Assembly (NCBI GenBank): GCA_039822785.1
Contig: JBCBMO010000005.1
Location: 310,001-374,000 of the forward strand
Origin: Thermohalobaculum sp039822785
GTDB taxonomy: Bacteria; Pseudomonadota; Alphaproteobacteria; Rhodobacterales; Rhodobacteraceae
Length of the DNA: 64,000 nucleotides
Direction: 5' to 3'
Below the pieces are notes generated by a model. The model ran no database searches, had not been told where the DNA came from, and saw nothing but the letters and a program-made list of their open reading frames with translations. The translations under genes were made by a program, and so were the position numbers. Of the stretch, positions 48,883-56,727 are shown one piece after another (within the stretch, counting starts at the first letter, position 1; each line of letters starts with the position of its first letter).

Positions 48883-49866
48883 TCAGGGCCAGCTCGCCAT
48901 GGGCGGCATGGACATCAGCACCGCCTCGATGTTGTGACCCGTCTCCAGGCCGAAGCGGGTGCCGCGGTCATAGACCAGGTTGAACTCGGCATAGCGGCCG
49001 CGGCGGAACAGCTGATGCGCCCGGTCTTCCTCGGACCAGGCCTCGTCGCGCCGCCGCTCGGCGATGGGCAGATAGGCGTCCAGAAAGGCGCGGCCCACGT
49101 CCTGGGTGAAGGCGAAATCGGCCTCCCAATCGCCCGAGCAGTGGTCGTCGTAGAAGATCCCGCCGACGCCGCGCGCCTCGCCGCGGTGCTTGATGAAGAA
49201 ATACTCGTCCGCCCAGTCCTTGTAGCGGGGGTAAAGATCGGCGCCGTGGGGGGTGCAGGCCTTCTCCAGCACCCCGTGGAAGAAGGCCGTATCCTCCTCC
49301 ATCGCGCGCATGGGGTTGAGGTCGGTGCCGCCCCCGAACCACCAGCCCGCCGGGGTCCAGAACATGCGGGTGTTCATGTGCACGGCCGGCACCTTGGGCG
49401 AGTTGAGGTGCGCAACCAGGCTAATGCCCGAGGCCCAGAACCGTGGATCCTCCGCCAGCCCCGGCATCTCCTTACGCGCGGTGAGCGAGCGCTGCGCCAT
49501 AGCACCCAGCGTGCCATAGACCGCGGAGACGTTGACGCCCACCTTCTCGAACACGCGCCCGCCGCGCAGGCAGGCCATGACGCCGCCGCCGCCGTCCTCC
49601 CCGCCCTCGGTGCCGCGGCGGGTCTCGCTGCGCTCGAAGCGCCCCGCGGGGCGGTCGGCGCAGGGGCCGGTGCTCTGGGTGTCTTCCAGACGCTCGAAGG
49701 CGGCGCAGATGTCGTCGCGAAGGGTGGAGAACCAGTCGAAGGCCCGCGCCTTCTGCGCCTCCATCCCGGGATCGAGCGCCTCGCCACCGTCCGTGCTGCC
49801 GTCCATGCCACCGTCCATTGCGCCAGCTCCTCCCGCATCGCCGCCGAAAACGGCAGTCATTTCCAT
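48883..49866 (-). CDS. hemF: Oxygen-dependent coproporphyrinogen III oxidase HemF
   Basis: The 327-aa enzyme decarboxylates coproporphyrinogen III to protoporphyrinogen IX using oxygen, in heme synthesis. HMNTRMF (163-169) and WWFGGGTDLNP (175-185) are family motifs, as is HRGEARGVGGIFYDD. The N-terminus has a glycine/aspartate low-complexity stretch (17-30, from three 12-bp repeats at 49784-49819) and a Gly-rich insert near residue 85-96, both atypical. AAGGTG precedes the ATG at 49866, which gives a longer product than most homologues. Confidence 0.95.
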   Translation of the reverse strand: MEMTAVFGGDAGGAGAMDGGMDGSTDGGEALDPGMEAQKARAFDWFSTLRDDICAAFERLEDTQSTGPCADRPAGRFERSETRRGTEGGEDGGGGVMACLRGGRVFEKVGVNVSAVYGTLGAMAQRSLTARKEMPGLAEDPRFWASGISLVAHLNSPKVPAVHMNTRMFWTPAGWWFGGGTDLNPMRAMEEDTAFFHGVLEKACTPHGADLYPRYKDWADEYFFIKHRGEARGVGGIFYDDHCSGDWEADFAFTQDVGRAFLDAYLPIAERRRDEAWSEEDRAHQLFRRGRYAEFNLVYDRGTRFGLETGHNIEAVLMSMPPMASWP

Positions 49867-50175
49867 TTCGGCACCTTTGGTAGCTTGGCGTGCCCCTGGC
49901 ATCAACAGAGGGCGTCGACGCGGGGGCTCGAACGGCAGATCGATGGGACGTGGTCATCTGCCGCCATCCGGGCGGTGCCCGCCCCGCCATCGACCTGAGG
50001 CGCCCGTTTCATGCCCAAATTGCTGCGCTGCGGCCTGGGCGCGGCCGTCGCTGGGCGGATTATCGCTTGGCGGCCGGAGCCTGGTTGATAAGCTCGCGGC
50101 GTAGACGGCGAGACGCTCATCCCCCGGTGACGTCATGACAGGCCGCGCCGCCGCTGACCAACAGGGAGCTTGACG
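49867..50175. other. Divergent region between hemF and the TRAP transporter genes
   Basis: This 309-bp stretch lies between two divergent starts. A frame of 82 codons (49890-50138, plus) is open but has no protein-like features, so I do not call it. The region contains a perfect palindrome GTGACGTCA (50127-50135 core) 40 bases before dctP, and otherwise no motif I can name. Confidence 0.55.
50127..50136. promoter_or_regulatory. TGACGTCA palindrome upstream of dctP
   Basis: TGACGTCA (50128-50135) is a perfect 8-bp palindrome about 40 bases before the dctP start, a usual operator distance. GntR-type and other dimeric regulators bind short palindromes of this kind. No regulator gene is adjacent, so the role is inferred. 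Confidence 0.25.
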
Positions 50176-51237
50176 ATGATGGAACCTGCCACCCGCCCCG
50201 CGATCCGCCAAACCGCGACCCGCCACCGCCCGCGGACGCGCGCCCTGACCACAGCCCTCACAACGGGACTGGCCGCGGCCCTCGCCCTGGCGCTGCCCGT
50301 GCTGGGCGGCACCGGCACCGCCGTGGCGCAGAGCTGGGACATGCCGGTGCCCTACGGCGACACCAACTTCCACACGGTGAACCACATGCAGTTCGCCGCG
50401 GATGTGGAGACGGCGACCAACGGGGCGCTGACGCTGACGGTCCACCCCTCCGGCTCGCTGTTCAAACACCCGGAGATCAAGAACGCCGTGCGCTCGGGCC
50501 AGGTGCCGATCGGGGAGTTCCTGCTGTCGCGCCTGTCGAACGAAAACCCGATGTACGAGCTCGACAGCGTGCCGTTCCTGGCGACCTCCTATGCCGATGC
50601 CGAGAAGCTGTGGCAGGTGTCGCGGCCCAAGATCGAGGCGCTGCTTGCCGAGGAGGGGCTGACGATCCTCTACGCCGTGCCCTGGCCGCCCCAGGGCCTG
50701 TACGCCGACAGCGCGGTCAGCGACGGCGGTGAGCTGGCGGGCATGAAATTCCGCGCCTACAACACCGCGACCGAGCGGCTGGCACAGCTGATGGATGCGG
50801 TGCCGACCCAGGTCGAGGTGCCGGATCTGGCGCAGGCCTTCTCGACCGGCCGGGTCGATGCCATGGTGACCTCGCCCTCCACCGGTGCGAACACCAAGGC
50901 CTGGGACTACCTCAGCCACTACTACGACGTGCAGGCCTGGCTGCCGAAGAACATCGTCGTGGCCAATGTCCGCGCCCTGCGTAGCCTGGACGAGGAGACC
51001 CGCAACGCGATCATGGTCGCCGCTGACAAGGCGCAGGCCCGCGGCTGGGCCGCCTCGATGGAGGAGACCGATACCAAGACCAAGGCGCTGAAGGAGAACG
51101 GCATCGAGGTCGCCCCGCCCTCGGACGAACTCAAGGCCAAGCTGCAGGGCATCGGCGCCACGATGACCGAGGAGTGGCTGGACCGCGCCGGCGAAGAAGG
51201 CGCCGCGGTCGTCGCCGCCTTCAAGTCCGACAGCTAA
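50176..51237 (+). CDS. dctP: TRAP transporter substrate-binding protein (DctP family)
   Basis: The 353-aa periplasmic protein has a long signal region (about 1-52) rich in R, T and A, ending GGTGTAVAQS. The mature part shows the DctP pattern MPYGDTNFHTVNHMQ-like start, FKHPEIKNAVRSGQVPIGEF, GLYADSAVSDGGELAGMKFRAY with the carboxylate-binding Arg, and VTSPSTGANTKAWDYL. Ligands of this family are mostly organic acids. It is the first gene of the three-gene transporter and is followed by a strong hairpin. AGGGAGC precedes ATG 50176. Confidence 0.93.
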   Translation: MMEPATRPAIRQTATRHRPRTRALTTALTTGLAAALALALPVLGGTGTAVAQSWDMPVPYGDTNFHTVNHMQFAADVETATNGALTLTVHPSGSLFKHPEIKNAVRSGQVPIGEFLLSRLSNENPMYELDSVPFLATSYADAEKLWQVSRPKIEALLAEEGLTILYAVPWPPQGLYADSAVSDGGELAGMKFRAYNTATERLAQLMDAVPTQVEVPDLAQAFSTGRVDAMVTSPSTGANTKAWDYLSHYYDVQAWLPKNIVVANVRALRSLDEETRNAIMVAADKAQARGWAASMEETDTKTKALKENGIEVAPPSDELKAKLQGIGATMTEEWLDRAGEEGAAVVAAFKSDS

Positions 51238-51257
51238 GCCCTGGCGCCATGCGCTGC

Positions 51258-51283
51258 ACCGGGCGGGGCCCGTCCCGCCCGGT
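51258..51283. terminator. Hairpin between dctP and dctQ
   Basis: ACCGGGCGGG (51258-51267) pairs perfectly with CCCGCCCGGT (51274-51283) across a 6-base loop, 20 bases after the dctP stop. No T-run follows. Such hairpins after substrate-binding-protein genes often protect the upstream RNA or attenuate read-through, giving more binding protein than permease. Confidence 0.6.
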
Positions 51284-51455
51284 CTACCTCAAGCCCGTTT
51301 CAGGCCTGCCCATCCACCCCTGCGGTCAGCGTAGGCCATGAGACCCTACCGGGCCGCTAATCCGATCGTGGCGACCCAAAACCACCGGCAGCCCGCCGCT
51401 TCGCCTGCCCACCCCGCGCCACGCCTCCCACAGCCCCCAGTCGCCGGATCCCGCC

Positions 51456-51986
51456 ATGCGCGCCTTTCTCGACCGTCTTTATCTCTGGTCCGGCTATGCG
51501 GCGGCGGGGTTTCTGGTGCTGATCGTGGCGACCGTCCTGGTGCAGGTGGTCTTCAACATGGTCGACGCGCTGGCGCTGGCCGTCGGTGCCCAACCTGTGG
51601 GCCTCGTCCTGCCGTCCTATGCGGAGTTCACTGGGTACTTCCTCGCCGCCGCCTCCTTCCTGGCTGCGGCGCATACGCTGCAGCGCGGCGCACTCATTCG
51701 CGTCAACCTGGTGATGCAGCGGCTTAGGCCGAAGAGCCGGCGGATCGCGGAGATCTGGTGCGCGGCCGTCGGCACGCTCTTCTCCGCCTACTTCACCTGG
51801 TGGATGATCCTGCTCGTGCTCGAGAGCCTGGAATTCAACGACGTCTCGCCCGGCATGATCCCGGTGCCGATCTGGATCCCGCAGCTCTCCATCGCGCTCG
51901 GCATGGCGGTCTTCACGCTGGCGCTTGCCGACCGCACGATGGCGGCCTGGCATGGCCAGATCGCCGACGACGCAGGGGAGGCCTGA
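51456..51986 (+). CDS. dctQ: TRAP transporter small permease (DctQ family)
   Basis: The 176-aa membrane protein has four transmembrane segments. The order (first helix with FLDRLYLWSGYAAAGFL, LAAAHTLQRGALIRVNLVMQRL in the middle, FTWWMILLVLESLEFNDVS) matches DctQ. It pairs with DctM, whose start lies 3 bases after its stop. The 218-bp gap to dctP contains a hairpin. Confidence 0.92.
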   Translation: MRAFLDRLYLWSGYAAAGFLVLIVATVLVQVVFNMVDALALAVGAQPVGLVLPSYAEFTGYFLAAASFLAAAHTLQRGALIRVNLVMQRLRPKSRRIAEIWCAAVGTLFSAYFTWWMILLVLESLEFNDVSPGMIPVPIWIPQLSIALGMAVFTLALADRTMAAWHGQIADDAGEA

Positions 51987-51989
51987 GCC

Positions 51990-53312
51990 ATGGAGCTTGC
52001 CGCCGGGATCCTGCTGATCGTCGCGCTCTTCTTCTTTCTGGGCACCGGCGTCTGGGTCGCGCTCTCGCTCTTTGCCGCGGGCGCCATGGCCTTTCTGCTG
52101 TTCACCGACAAGGCGCTGTTCGGCGGCTTCGGGACCATCGGGCAGACGCTCGCCTCCACGGTCTGGGGGGCCTCGAACTCCTGGGCGCTGGCGGCACTCC
52201 CGCTGTTCATCTGGATGGGGGAGATTCTGTTTCGATCGCGGCTCTCCTCGGACCTGTTTACGGGGCTCGCGCCCTGGCTGAACCGGTTGCCGGGGTCCCT
52301 GTTGCACGTCAACATCCTGGGCTGCGGGATCTTCGCGGCGGTCTCCGGCTCCTCCGCCGCGACCTGTGCGACGGTGGGTAAGATGTCGATCCCCGAACTC
52401 GAGCGGCGTGGCTACGACCGGCCGCTGATCATCGGCACGCTGGCGGGCTCGGGCACGCTGGGGCTGCTGATCCCGCCCTCGATCATCCTGATCGTCTATG
52501 GCGTGGCCATCGAGGAATCGATCGCGCGGCTGTTCCTGGCCGGCATCGGGCCCGGGATCATGATGCTGGCGCTCTTCATGGGCTATGTCGCGGTCTGGGC
52601 CTGGCTGAACCCCGGACGCATGCCGGCGCGCGAGGACCTGCGCATGAGCTTGGGCCAGAAGCTTGAGGCCTCGCGCACGCTGATCCCCGTCGTGTTGCTG
52701 ATCCTGGGGGTCATCGGCTCGATCTATCTCGGCATCGCCTCGCCCACGGACGCTGCGGCGGTGGGGGTGGTGCTGTCCTTCGTGCTGCTCTGGTGGAACC
52801 GGGAGCTGTCGTGGCAGGTCTTCGGGGACAGCCTGATGGCGGCGACCCGGACGTCCTGCATGATCGCGCTGATCCTGGCGGGTGCGGCGTTTCTGACGGT
52901 CGCCATGGGCTTTACGGGCATCCCCAGGGCGCTGGCCGGTTGGATCGGCGAGATGGGGCTCAGCCAGACCGGGCTGTTGGTTGCGCTGACGCTGTTCTTC
53001 ATCGTGCTCGGCTGTTTTCTCGACGGGATCTCGGTCGTGGTGCTGACCACGGCGGTGATCGTGCCGATGGTGGAGGCGGTGGGGATCGACCGCATCTGGT
53101 TCGGCATCTTCCTGGTGCTGGTGGTCGAGATGAGCCAGATCACGCCGCCGGTGGGCTTCAACCTGTTCGTCCTGCAGGGGATGACGCAACAGAACGTGCT
53201 GCAGATCGCCTGGCACGCCGCGCCCTTCTTCGGGATGCTGGTCCTGGGCGTGGTGCTGATCACGCTGTTCCCAGGGATCGCCGTCTGGCTGCCGAACCAG
53301 ATGGGCGGCTGA
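51990..53312 (+). CDS. dctM: TRAP transporter large permease (DctM family)
   Basis: The 440-aa membrane protein has about twelve transmembrane segments and the DctM pattern: LFIWMGEILFRSRLSSDLF, SGSSAATCATVGKMSIPEL, TLGLLIPPSIILIVYGV, and late GCFLDGISVVVLTTAVIVP and MSQITPPVGFNLFVLQ. It couples substrate handed over by DctP to ion-driven import. It is full-length and coupled to dctQ. Confidence 0.94.
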   Translation: MELAAGILLIVALFFFLGTGVWVALSLFAAGAMAFLLFTDKALFGGFGTIGQTLASTVWGASNSWALAALPLFIWMGEILFRSRLSSDLFTGLAPWLNRLPGSLLHVNILGCGIFAAVSGSSAATCATVGKMSIPELERRGYDRPLIIGTLAGSGTLGLLIPPSIILIVYGVAIEESIARLFLAGIGPGIMMLALFMGYVAVWAWLNPGRMPAREDLRMSLGQKLEASRTLIPVVLLILGVIGSIYLGIASPTDAAAVGVVLSFVLLWWNRELSWQVFGDSLMAATRTSCMIALILAGAAFLTVAMGFTGIPRALAGWIGEMGLSQTGLLVALTLFFIVLGCFLDGISVVVLTTAVIVPMVEAVGIDRIWFGIFLVLVVEMSQITPPVGFNLFVLQGMTQQNVLQIAWHAAPFFGMLVLGVVLITLFPGIAVWLPNQMGG

Positions 53313-53371
53313 TCCACCGCCCGGCCCGCATATGGCTGGCTAACCGCCGCCAGGCCACCAGATGGGCGGCT
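53297..53371. repeat. Near-duplication of the dctM end with period 61
   Basis: CCAGATGGGCGGCT occurs at 53297-53310 (inside the last codons of dctM) and again exactly at 53358-53371, followed in both cases by similar CCGCCCGGCCC-like sequence. This is a short local duplication, not a gene. It lies before aqpS and could affect spacing of its promoter. Confidence 0.6.
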
Positions 53372-53403
53372 AGCCGCCGCCGGGCCCCGTATGCGGCGCA
53401 TGC

Positions 53404-53423
53404 GACGCTTCGGTCAAAGCGTC
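53404..53423. promoter_or_regulatory. Inverted repeat upstream of aqpS
   Basis: GACGCTT (53404-53410) and AAGCGTC (53417-53423) are exact inverted repeats with a 6-base gap, 66 bases before the aqpS start. It could be an operator, for example for an ArsR-type repressor, or the terminator of dctM. No arsR gene is adjacent. Confidence 0.35.
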
Positions 53424-53489
53424 ATGAAACCGTGATGTCCGGATGAAATCGCTGTGCCTAGGGTGCGACGCACAAAGGGGGGCCGGCAC

Positions 53490-54173
53490 ATGACCTATGA
53501 TCTCGACAGGCGGCTGGCGGCGGAGGCGCTGGGCACCGGCCTGCTGGTCTGCACGGTCGTGGGCTCCGGCATCATGGCGGAGACGCTGACCGAGGATGTG
53601 GCCGTCGCCCTCCTCGGCAATACGATCCCCACGGGGGCGATCCTGGTGGTGCTGATCACGATCCTGGGCCCCGTCTCGGGGGCGCATTTCAACCCGGCGG
53701 TGACCATGGGTTTCGCGCTGCGTGGCGAGATCGCGCGGCGGCAGGCAGGGCTCTATGCCGCCGCCCAGATCGCCGGCGGGATCGCCGGCGCGATGCTGGC
53801 CCATGCGATGTTCGAACAGGCGCTGATCCAACCCTCCACCACCGTGCGCACCGGGGGCGCGCAATGGTTGGCGGAGGTGGTGGCGACCTTCGGCCTGATG
53901 GGCGTGATCCTGGCGGCGGTACGCTTTCGGCCCGATGGGGTGGCGCTGATGGTCGGCCTCTACATCACGGCGGCCTATTGGTTCACGGCCTCGACCTCCT
54001 TCGCCAATCCGGCGGTGGCCATCGCCCGGGGCTTGAGCGACACGTTCTCCGGCATTCGGCCGGTCGACGTGCCGGCCTTCGTCATCGCGCAACTGGTCGG
54101 GGCGGCACTGGCGGTCTGGGTCTTCGGCTGGCTGCTGAGCCCCGCAACGCCGGAGGAGGGGGCGGAGGACTGA
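53490..54173 (+). CDS. Aquaporin-family channel (AqpS-like)
   Basis: The 227-aa six-helix channel has both NPA boxes: HFNPAVT (NPA at 68-70) and FANPAVA (173-175). Members next to arsC, like AqpS of Sinorhizobium meliloti, let arsenite out of the cell. Since arsC follows with a TGATG overlap, the same role is likely: ArsC makes arsenite, the channel releases it. AAGGGGGG precedes the ATG. The ArsR regulator found in other operons of this kind is missing here. Confidence 0.87.
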   Translation: MTYDLDRRLAAEALGTGLLVCTVVGSGIMAETLTEDVAVALLGNTIPTGAILVVLITILGPVSGAHFNPAVTMGFALRGEIARRQAGLYAAAQIAGGIAGAMLAHAMFEQALIQPSTTVRTGGAQWLAEVVATFGLMGVILAAVRFRPDGVALMVGLYITAAYWFTASTSFANPAVAIARGLSDTFSGIRPVDVPAFVIAQLVGAALAVWVFGWLLSPATPEEGAED

Positions 54174-54607
54174 TGGCCATCGTGATCCACCACAACCCCG
54201 ACTGCGGCACCTCCCGCAATGTGCTCGCGGTCCTGGAGGCAGCGGCCGAGGCGGGCGGTGAGGCACCGGAGGTGATCCGGTACCTGGAGACCGGATGGAC
54301 GCGGCCGCAACTGGTCGCCCTGTTCGCAGCGGCGGATCTGACCCCGCGCCAAGCGCTTCGGGTGACGAAATCACCGGCAGATCAGCTCGGGCTGACGACG
54401 CCCGACGTGGCGGCGGAGATCTTGCTGGAGGCCATGCAGGCGCATCCGATCCTGGTCAACCGGCCCATCGTCTGCACCCGTCGGGGCGTGCGGCTGTGCC
54501 GGCCGTCAGAGGCGGTGCTCGACCTGTTGGAGGTCTGGCCCGCCGGCCCCTTTGCAAAGGAGGACGGCAGCCAGATCATCGACGAGGCCGGCCGGCGGAT
54601 CAGCTGA
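54173..54607 (+). CDS. arsC: Arsenate reductase, glutaredoxin-dependent type
   Basis: The 144-aa enzyme starts MAIVIHHNPDCGTSRNVL with the active-site Cys11 in the HNPxCGTSR motif, and has NRPIVCTRRGVRLCRP with the arsenate-binding Arg region. It reduces arsenate to arsenite using glutathione and glutaredoxin. It is translationally coupled to the aquaporin gene. Confidence 0.94.
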   Translation: MAIVIHHNPDCGTSRNVLAVLEAAAEAGGEAPEVIRYLETGWTRPQLVALFAAADLTPRQALRVTKSPADQLGLTTPDVAAEILLEAMQAHPILVNRPIVCTRRGVRLCRPSEAVLDLLEVWPAGPFAKEDGSQIIDEAGRRIS

Positions 54608-54649
54608 CGCGCCGGCGTCAGGGGCAAGCCCCCTCGGTCCAGTCGCGCC

Positions 54650-55036
54650 TCAGGCGCAGTCGGCGATCACGATCCAGCGGTTGCGTTCGGGCTGGAAGAA
54701 GACCGAGGGCGGTTGGAAGCGCGTGTTCTCCGGGTCCGGTTTCACCGCGAAGGGTTCGCCCTGGCAGAGGAACGGGCCGACCTTGTCGGTGACCACCGCC
54801 ACCGCCGTGGCGCGATCCGCCTCGGTCAGCGCGCCGTCCAAGCCGCGCACCCAATTCATGTAGCCGCCGACGGTGCGGTCGTAATCGGTGAGCACGGCAT
54901 AGGCGACGCCCTCGTGCCGGATCGTCGCCTCGGCCTCTGTGTCCGTGCGGTCGTAGGCGTAGTTGCGCCCCGACTGGCAGCCAGCCGCAGCGAGCGCGGC
55001 CGCCAGCAGAGCGGCCCGCAGCATGATCGAGCCCAT
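54650..55036 (-). CDS. Small lipoprotein of unknown function
   Basis: The 128-aa product has a lipoprotein signal (LAAALAAAGC, lipobox Cys20). The mature part is acidic, without a recognised domain, and ends ERNRWIVIADCA; it contains PFLCQGEPFAVKPDPENTRFQ. GGGGAGGG precedes the ATG at 55036. It converges on arsC with a 42-bp gap. The role is unknown. Confidence 0.72.
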   Translation of the reverse strand: MGSIMLRAALLAAALAAAGCQSGRNYAYDRTDTEAEATIRHEGVAYAVLTDYDRTVGGYMNWVRGLDGALTEADRATAVAVVTDKVGPFLCQGEPFAVKPDPENTRFQPPSVFFQPERNRWIVIADCA

Positions 55037-55333
55037 CGCTCCCTCCCCTTTTTTGCGATGGACGTGAGGGCCCCCGCCCCGATGATCCCGCCCGTCGCGA
55101 CCGGCGCCGCGGTCCACCCCTAGTCCGCATGCCGTCCTCCGACCCACCCCGACGACAGTGTGGGCGTCGATGGTGAAGGCTCGCCTAAGATCGCGGCGAT
55201 CCGGTGGCACACCCTGGGCGCTGCCGCGACCGCACAACAAGCGCCTTGACCGCGTATCGCGGCTGCCTTAGGGCGCCGGTGCAGCGCCATCGCGCGACGC
55301 CGGTCCGGCCGCAGACGACGGCAACGCTCCGGG
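55037..55333. other. Gene-free stretch between the lipoprotein and the YcaQ-like gene
   Basis: About 300 bp lie between two minus-strand genes. Open frames here are shadows with no protein character. I see no strong hairpin or named motif. Confidence 0.5.
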
Positions 55334-56551
55334 CTACCGCAGCGCGGCCTTGCCCGTTCCGAGGACCCAATCGCGCGCGAACACCACATCGTCGACGCCC
55401 GCCAGATGCCGCACCCGGTCGAGCTCTGCGACAAGACCCGCGATCCGTGCCTTGCCCATCCTGACGCCGGCCTCGGGCCAGAACGCCCTGACCTCCAGCC
55501 TTTGCCCCGTGCGCTTGGCATCGAGCCGTCCGATGAGCCGGTCGCCCTGCATGACCGGAAAGACGTAGTAGCCGTATTGCCGCTTGGCCTCGGGCACGAA
55601 GATCTCGATGCGGTAGCGAAAGCCGAACAGCCGCTCGGCACGGGCACGGTCCCGAAGCGCCGGATCGAAGGGAGACAGCAGGCGCACCCGCGATGAGGGC
55701 TCGGGGAGCGTGGAGGCGCGCTCAAGCATCGCCTCGGTCGTCACGCTGCGGCGCCGCGACCCGTCCGCCATCTCGACCTCCACCTCGATCACGCGCCCGG
55801 CCGCGAGCGCCTCTGCCACCCAGACCTTCGCCTCCTCCCGCGTGACGATCTCGAAGAAGGCGGCAAGCTCGCCGCTGGTGGCAAAGCCCAGACGCGCGAG
55901 CGCCGCCGTCATTGCCCAGTCGATGATCGCCGCATCCTCGTGGCGCGCGTTGAGGTGCTCCGCCGGGATCACGCGCTCGGTGAGGTCGTAGAACTTGCGA
56001 AACCCCCGGCGATGGCAGACGGCGAGCCGGCCGGAGCGCCAGAGGAACTCGAGCGCGGTCTTCGAGGGATGCCAGTCCCACCATCCCGACCCGCCCTTGG
56101 CCTCGCCATCGCCCACATCCATCGAGCAGGCGGGACCTTGGTCGCTCACGTGACGCAGCACGGTGTCCAGTTCCCGGTGCCAGCCGTCGCGGCGCCAAAC
56201 CGGCCACCGGGTGCGCATGGCGGCCTCCTCCCGCGTGAATTTGAGTCGCCACATGGCGTAGAACGGCATCGGCACGACGGCGGCATCATGGGTCCAGTGC
56301 TCGAAGGCCGTACGACGGCGGGCGACAAGCTGCTCCAGCGCCTGCGGTCGGTATTGTCCGCGCCGTGACCACAGGATCAGATCGTGGGCCCGCGCGAGCG
56401 TGTTGACGCTGTCGATCTGCACGAAGCCCAGATCCTGCAGCATGCCGTCCAGATCGTCGCCACGCGCCACGCCCGAGCCGCGCCGCAGCAAGAGATGCAG
56501 ATCGAGAAACAGACGGCGAGCGCTGAGATTGTCGAGGAACGGGCGGATCAT
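55334..56551 (-). CDS. YcaQ-like DNA glycosylase (winged helix-turn-helix)
   Basis: The 405-aa protein belongs to the winged-helix DNA glycosylase family (formerly DUF1006). It carries VQIDSVN, where Q45-I-D47 is the Q-phi-D catalytic motif of the YcaQ-type subfamily, and FEHWTHDAAVVPMPFYAMW, then LLSPFDPALRDRARAERLFGF. YcaQ of E. coli unhooks interstrand DNA crosslinks. The C-terminus is basic. It stands alone between the patatin-like gene and the lipoprotein. Confidence 0.88.
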   Translation of the reverse strand: MIRPFLDNLSARRLFLDLHLLLRRGSGVARGDDLDGMLQDLGFVQIDSVNTLARAHDLILWSRRGQYRPQALEQLVARRRTAFEHWTHDAAVVPMPFYAMWRLKFTREEAAMRTRWPVWRRDGWHRELDTVLRHVSDQGPACSMDVGDGEAKGGSGWWDWHPSKTALEFLWRSGRLAVCHRRGFRKFYDLTERVIPAEHLNARHEDAAIIDWAMTAALARLGFATSGELAAFFEIVTREEAKVWVAEALAAGRVIEVEVEMADGSRRRSVTTEAMLERASTLPEPSSRVRLLSPFDPALRDRARAERLFGFRYRIEIFVPEAKRQYGYYVFPVMQGDRLIGRLDAKRTGQRLEVRAFWPEAGVRMGKARIAGLVAELDRVRHLAGVDDVVFARDWVLGTGKAALR

Positions 56552-56727
56552 CGCGCCACCATAACGCCGGGATGCCTCCGCGACAGGGGAAAGGGGGACG
56601 GTGTTGGCTGTCGGGACGGGCTGCTCGCTCCGCCACCCATCAGCGTCTCGACCATCGACGGCCGGTGGCGCGGGTAAGGGGCGTCAGATGGACCGGCTGA
56701 CCTTATAGGCTTGGCGATCCTGCGTCC

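Noticed and set aside
49890..50138. An 82-codon plus-strand frame in the hemF-dctP gap
   Set aside because: No ribosome site, no protein-like composition, and an equally long frame on the other strand.
51357..53216. A 619-codon minus-strand open frame
   Set aside because: Shadow of dctQ-dctM with a repetitive, highly charged product.
55246..55274. TTGACC with TAGGGC at 17 bases as a promoter
   Set aside because: The -10 box is poor and no plus-strand gene follows.
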